From: Nitrospira sp. UBA5698
Lineage (GTDB): Bacteria > Nitrospirota > Nitrospiria > Nitrospirales > Nitrospiraceae
Length of the DNA: 21,594 nucleotides
Assembly (NCBI GenBank): GCA_002420115.1
Contig: DIHK01000070.1
Span: 21,080-42,673, forward strand
Reading direction: 5' to 3'
Part shown: piece by piece, positions 21,287-21,594 of the stretch
Numbering within the stretch: position 1 is the stretch's first letter
Layout of the letters: every line of letters begins with the position of its first letter
Notes under the pieces: model-generated
What the model saw: only the letters and a program-made list of their open reading frames with translations
The model's database searches: none
Told to the model about the DNA's origin: nothing
Position numbers and translations under genes: made by a program

Positions 21287-21350
21287 CTCTCTGCGAGGCT
21301 GTGACGCCGTTTGTTTGCCGTTTGCCTTTTATTCAGAAAGACGATCCGGT

Positions 21351-21594
21351 ATGTCGATCCAGTGGTTCCCCGGTCACATGAATGCGGCCCGCAAAGAAGC
21401 GGCCAAGACGATGGAGGCGATCGATGTCATCGTCGAGATATTGGATGCCCGGATTCCCCAGGCCAGTTGCAATCCCTTGATCGAAGAACTGCGTCTGCCC
21501 CGTCAGCGCCCCTGCCTGAAAGTGCTCAACAAAGCCGATCTTGCCGATCCGGCCGTCACGAAGGCCTGGCTCGAACGGTATAACCGGCAGGAGG
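21351..21594 (+). CDS. rbgA: ribosome biogenesis GTPase YlqF/RbgA (5' part)
   Basis: The first 81 residues of a circularly permuted GTPase, cut by the window edge (family length about 280-300). MSIQWFPGHMNAARKEA is the typical family start. DARIPQASCNP matches the D-A-R-x-P motif, and LNKADLAD holds the G4 motif NKAD, which in permuted GTPases precedes G1. YlqF/RbgA helps assemble the large ribosomal subunit in the cytoplasm. The start is an ATG at 21351 with only a weak AGAAAG upstream. The downstream half, with the Walker-A motif, is not in the window. Confidence 0.9.
   Translation, partial: MSIQWFPGHMNAARKEAAKTMEAIDVIVEILDARIPQASCNPLIEELRLPRQRPCLKVLNKADLADPAVTKAWLERYNRQE

Overview
The window is a stretch of bacterial chromosome from a Gram-negative-type, probably environmental organism of moderately high GC. 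A hopanoid-type sugar epimerase (HpnA) beside an FPP/GGPP synthase and a CruF-like carotenoid protein, a PEP-CTERM surface protein, a lipobox lipoprotein, and many small conserved unknown proteins all suggest Nitrospira or a close relative (Nitrospirota). This is inferred from gene content only; there is no rRNA or other marker gene here. I see no tRNA, rRNA, CRISPR array, insertion sequence or phage module.

Layout. (1) 1-2549: possible tail of an upstream gene, a strong 20-bp hairpin terminator, a small secreted protein (minus strand) whose -10 box lies inside a perfect palindrome, and a double-GAF histidine-kinase-like protein (minus) that has lost the phospho-accepting His and the G1-box Asp. 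(2) 2550-7509: a putative sigma-54 surface/secretion island. A PEP-CTERM protein (plus) is preceded by a textbook -24/-12 promoter and two ACTGT-N11-ACAGT palindromes at about -86 and -200. A secreted metzincin protease (minus) has its own -24/-12 element and one similar palindrome at about -208. Downstream of the protease lies a gene for a stand-alone protein matching the protease propeptide. A 48-residue one-helix membrane protein (plus) is preceded by a third -24/-12 element. (3) 7792-11557: a minus-strand isoprenoid/membrane cluster in the order polyprenyl synthase, hpnA, cruF-like, DUF5666-like protein, PF04020 membrane protein. (4) 11939-17146, plus strand: a large secreted propeller-like protein, a small protein with a PHD/RING-type C4HC3 zinc pattern followed by a CxxC/CxxC protein, two unrecognised soluble proteins and a lipoprotein. 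(5) 17487-19372, plus: DUF2914 membrane protein, FKBP-type isomerase, DUF1499 protein (last two overlap by 4 bp). (6) 20019-21594: small zinc-ribbon protein (minus) with a possibly leaderless promoter, SpeD-like pyruvoyl-enzyme family protein, SCP2 domain protein, and the 5' part of a YlqF/RbgA GTPase (plus).

The most interesting feature is the 3.1-7.5 kb island: a PEP-CTERM protein, a secreted protease and a small membrane protein, each behind a sigma-54-type promoter, the first two sharing a 21-bp palindrome layout that suits one bacterial enhancer-binding protein (for example a PrsR-like regulator, not present in the window), plus a free protease propeptide paralogue. All promoter and operator calls were made by eye and none is tested. 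Strand-shadow reading frames were left out.
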